DNA of 7,979 bases from Acidobacteriota bacterium (GTDB lineage: Bacteria > Acidobacteriota > Vicinamibacteria > Vicinamibacterales > 2-12-FULL-66-21): contig JACCXG010000106.1 in assembly GCA_013697225.1 (NCBI GenBank), forward strand, positions 1-7,979, written 5' to 3'. The notes below the pieces were generated by a model that had not been told where the DNA came from, made no database searches, and was given only the letters and a program-made list of their open reading frames with translations. Below, in pieces: positions 6,379 through 7,979 of this stretch; position 1 is the first letter of the stretch, and every line of letters starts with the position of its first letter. A program made the translations under genes and the position numbers.

Positions 6379-7150
6379 GTTCCCCGGCCGGGTCGAAGGG
6401 ATATGCCGCGCACGAGGGGCGCATCGGGCACAGGAGGCATTTCGGCTTGCGTGCGGTGCAGACCGTGGCGCCGAAATCCATGAGGGCCTGGTTGAAGTCG
6501 AACACGTGGCGAATAGGGAGCAGCGTCCGCGACAACGTCCAGAGATGTCGCCGGGACGCATGGGACTTGAGGTCTCCCCGCCCGATGAACACGCGGAACA
6601 GCACGCGGGCGACGTTGGTGTCCAGGATGGCGGCCCGCCTGCCGAACGCAAAGCTCAGGACCGCGCCGGCAGTGTACGCCCCGATGCCCTTGAACCCGAG
6701 GAGGGTCTCCTCATCCGACGGTAGCGCCCCGCCGTACCGCGCCACCGACTCCTTGGCGATCGAGTGCAGCCGCCTGGGCCTGACGTTGTACCCGAGAGGG
6801 CGCCAGGTGTCGGATACGTCTTCTTCGGGCGCCGTCGCAAGCGCCTCCAGGGTCGGGTACTTCTCGAGCCACTGCTGGTACTTCGGCAGCACACGGTCCA
6901 CCTGTGTCTGCTGCAGCATCACCTCGGAGACGAGGATGTGGTAGGGGTCGCGCGTGTGCCGCCACGGCAGGTCCCGCCCGAAACGGCGGTACCAGTGGAG
7001 AAGCCGGCGCCGGAACCGCTGGCGCGCCCGGGGATCGGGTAACGTCCCTGGCTGCGGCTCGCGGCGTGCGCCCGCGGGGCGAGATCTGCTCACGCTCTCG
7101 TTCCCGACGCGGTGTCCGCAGAGCACGAGCCGGACGTTGCGGATCGACAC
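6371..7150 (-). CDS. mutY: A/G-specific adenine glycosylase MutY, short form ending at the Fe-S cluster
   Basis: This DNA glycosylase removes adenine mispaired with 8-oxoguanine. The HhH-GPD core carries the catalytic E76 in VSEVMLQQTQV. The helix-hairpin-helix FKGIGAYTAG (153-162) has Y159, as in many MutY enzymes, and D177 in ILDTNVARVL is the second catalytic acid. The Fe-S ligands C231, C238, C241 and C247 fit Cx6Cx2Cx5C. The protein has 259 residues and stops 12 residues after the last Cys, so the usual C-terminal MutT-like domain that reads 8-oxoguanine (total about 350 residues) is absent. A free mutT overlaps the end. WRPLGYNVRP replaces the usual WxGLGYYxRA. The start is uncertain: the GTG at 7150 lacks a ribosome site, but G/C-rich wobble positions from there support coding. 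A GTG at 7093 is the alternative, and conserved sequence begins near residue 44. A related mismatch glycosylase is possible. Confidence 0.87.
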   Translation of the reverse strand: MSIRNVRLVLCGHRVGNESVSRSRPAGARREPQPGTLPDPRARQRFRRRLLHWYRRFGRDLPWRHTRDPYHILVSEVMLQQTQVDRVLPKYQQWLEKYPTLEALATAPEEDVSDTWRPLGYNVRPRRLHSIAKESVARYGGALPSDEETLLGFKGIGAYTAGAVLSFAFGRRAAILDTNVARVLFRVFIGRGDLKSHASRRHLWTLSRTLLPIRHVFDFNQALMDFGATVCTARKPKCLLCPMRPSCAAYPFDPAGERG

Positions 7151-7227
7151 GATTGAGCGGTGGGGGCCGGTGCCTGGGGCTGTGCGGAATCCGGGTGGAT
7201 TGACGTTCGATGACCGATCCGGAGCAG

Positions 7228-7262
7228 GGGAAGAGGGATCAGGGCCGCGGGATTAGGGATAA
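7228..7262 (+). repeat. Five degenerate 7-nt G-run units upstream of pduO
   Basis: The units are GGGAAGA, GGGATCA, GGGCCGC, GGGATTA and GGGATAA, starting at 7228, 7235, 7242, 7249 and 7256. The period is exactly 7 nt, the same as in the tract at 1741-1789, but here only the GGG is fixed. Five GGG runs with 4-nt loops fit a G-quadruplex pattern. The tract fills the pduO-proximal part of the 120-nt mutY-pduO spacer (7151-7270), and its last unit runs into a candidate -10 box. The rest of the spacer (7151-7227) shows a TTGACG at 7200-7205 without a matching -10, and nothing else I can support. Confidence 0.7.
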
Positions 7263-7263
7263 T
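7258..7263 (+). promoter_or_regulatory. Candidate -10 box for pduO, possibly leaderless
   Basis: GATAAT differs from TATAAT at one base and ends 7 nt before the GTG at 7271. Transcription would then start at or next to the start codon, giving a leaderless message. No -35 element is seen at the right spacing (7235-7240 reads GGGATC). AGGGAT at 7255-7260 could instead serve as a weak ribosome site, with 10 nt spacing. The box is short, so chance occurrence is possible. Confidence 0.3.
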
Positions 7264-7270
7264 CACGTTT

Positions 7271-7810
7271 GTGAAAATCTACACCAGGACCGGCGACTCG
7301 GGGGATACGGGGCTGTTCGACGGCACCCGCGTGTCGAAGGCGGACCGCCGTGTGGCTGCATACGGCGAAGTTGACGAGCTGAACGCCTGGCTGGGCCTGG
7401 TCGTCTCCGGGACCGACGATGCCGTTCTGCGTGAGAGGCTTCTCCAGATCCAGCGGGATCTCTTTGCGCTCGGTTCACGCCTGGCGGATCCTGCACGCCG
7501 CATCGCAGGCCGCGTGACGAAGGTGGGCATATCCGCCGACCATGTCGCCCGCCTCGAGGGATGGATTGACGAGCTCGACGCCGGGCTGCCGCCGCTTCGT
7601 CGATTCATTCTGGCCGGCGGTGCGGAAACGGGCGCGGCGCTGCACGTAGCGCGGACGATCTGCCGCCGTGCCGAGCGGACGATGGTGGAGCTCGGCGAGG
7701 ATGCGTTCGAGATCGAGCTGCTCCAGTACGTCAACCGGCTCTCTGATTTGCTGTTCACCATGGCGCGGGCTGCGAACCATCGCGCCGGCGTGCCGGAAAC
7801 CGAGTGGTGA
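7271..7810 (+). CDS. pduO: ATP:cob(I)alamin adenosyltransferase, PduO type
   Basis: It transfers the adenosyl group of ATP to cob(I)alamin to make coenzyme B12, in the cytoplasm, and the family works as a trimer. The 179 residues are a complete single PduO N-domain without the extra C-terminal domain of some PduO proteins. TRTGDSGDTGL (5-15) is the ATP-binding N-terminus, and YGEVDELNAWLG (31-42) includes D35. FILAGG carries F112, HVARTICRRAER (125-136) carries R128 and R132, and YVNRLSDLLF is at 153-162. From memory, D35, F112, R128 and R132 match functional residues in the Lactobacillus reuteri enzyme. The start is a GTG at 7271, right at the conserved MKIYTRTGD. The stop overlaps the hpnC start in GTGA, so the two are translationally coupled. 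CobA- and EutT-type enzymes have different folds and are excluded. Confidence 0.95.
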   Translation: MKIYTRTGDSGDTGLFDGTRVSKADRRVAAYGEVDELNAWLGLVVSGTDDAVLRERLLQIQRDLFALGSRLADPARRIAGRVTKVGISADHVARLEGWIDELDAGLPPLRRFILAGGAETGAALHVARTICRRAERTMVELGEDAFEIELLQYVNRLSDLLFTMARAANHRAGVPETEW

Positions 7811-7979
7811 GCGCCCTCGCGGCGGGCCCTCCTGACCCCGATCTGGAGCGCGCCTATGCCGCCTGCGAGCGCCTCGCACGCACGCACTACGAAAACTTCC
7901 CTGTTGCGTCTTTCCTGCTGCCAAAGAGAATGCGCCCGGGAATTGCCGCCATCTACGCTTTCGCGCGCTGTGCGGACGA
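7807..7979 (+). CDS. hpnC: Squalene/phytoene synthase family protein, HpnC-like (3' end outside window)
   Basis: Translation from the GTG at 7807 gives 57 complete codons that stay open to the window edge. After a short variable start, HYENFPVASFLLPKRMRP and AAIYAFARCAD are the characteristic opening of HpnC. The window stops just at the first aspartate-rich motif, so the catalytic region is not visible. HpnC converts presqualene diphosphate to hydroxysqualene in the HpnCDE route to squalene, feeding hopanoid synthesis. HpnD also belongs to this family, but YENFPVAS points to HpnC. The start codon shares GTGA with the pduO stop, a 4-nt overlap, and no ATG is nearby. hpnD and hpnE would be expected downstream but cannot be seen. 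Confidence 0.85.
   Translation, partial: MSALAAGPPDPDLERAYAACERLARTHYENFPVASFLLPKRMRPGIAAIYAFARCAD

Noticed and set aside
6379..6651. Upstream extension of the mutT frame to 218 residues
   Set aside because: The added 91 residues are the mutY coding region read in another frame, rich in Ser, Arg and Cys. Nudix homology begins only after the GTG at 6378.
7200..7228. TTGACG at 7200-7205 as a -35 box
   Set aside because: The sequence 16-18 nt downstream is G-rich with no -10-like hexamer, and the distance to GATAAT at 7258 is far too long.
7151..7270. Cobalamin riboswitch upstream of pduO
   Set aside because: The 120-nt spacer is too short for a full cobalamin riboswitch, no recognisable B12-box was seen, and a possible leaderless start argues against a long leader.
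7279..7887. A 202-codon - strand frame opposite pduO and the hpnC start
   Set aside because: It is Ser/Arg-rich with low complexity and no motif, and the + strand carries full pduO motifs and hpnC sequence.

Overview
The window is GC-rich bacterial chromosome, densely packed and with wobble positions dominated by G and C. No plasmid, phage or insertion-sequence gene is visible. A tail-anchored eukaryotic-type Ser/Thr kinase, an FHA protein, a stand-alone degenerate receiver, a short MutY next to MutT, and a hopanoid-type squalene gene together resemble Acidobacteriota (perhaps a Vicinamibacteria-like lineage). That placement is a tentative inference from gene content, not a phylogenetic result.

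Layout. Positions 2-607 (+) hold the C-terminal half of a PknB-like kinase with a single C-terminal membrane segment. It converges on a small receiver-domain protein (642-1016, -), with an 8-bp inverted repeat between them. The receiver gene diverges from a glyoxalase-II-like metallo-beta-lactamase-fold hydrolase (1085-1738, +), with a 9-bp inverted repeat between their starts. The hydrolase then converges on a leftward cluster across a spacer made of seven tandem G-rich 7-nt units (1741-1789). Read in transcription order, the cluster is an exported alpha/beta hydrolase (4952-3285), NAD(P) transhydrogenase alpha subunit (3254-2109) and a small FHA protein (2080-1790), with gaps of 30 and 28 nt.

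The exported hydrolase diverges from ygfZ (4971-6014, +) with only 18 nt between start codons. The 3' end of ygfZ overlaps the 3' end of mutT by 20 nt on the opposite strand. mutY and mutT (7150-6371 and 6378-5995, -) overlap by 8 nt and form a compact oxidised-guanine repair pair. Divergent from mutY, after a 120-nt spacer with a second G-rich 7-nt repeat tract, lie the cobalamin adenosyltransferase pduO (7271-7810, +) and the start of hpnC (7807 to the window end), joined by a 4-nt GTGA overlap.

How the genes may work together. The left part carries phospho-signalling parts (kinase, FHA, receiver). The centre and right carry redox and damage-control housekeeping functions: transhydrogenase alpha, the Fe-S repair factor YgfZ, MutT, and MutY, which itself carries an Fe-S cluster. 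The right edge begins cobalamin and hopanoid metabolism. I see no clear previously undescribed multi-gene system. The most unusual signals are the two intergenic tracts that share a strict 7-nt G-run period, the transhydrogenase alpha gene without its membrane subunits beside it, and the MutY that ends right after its Fe-S cluster with an overlapping mutT. No tRNA, rRNA, CRISPR array or IS was seen, and no gene-free stretch exceeds 300 nt.
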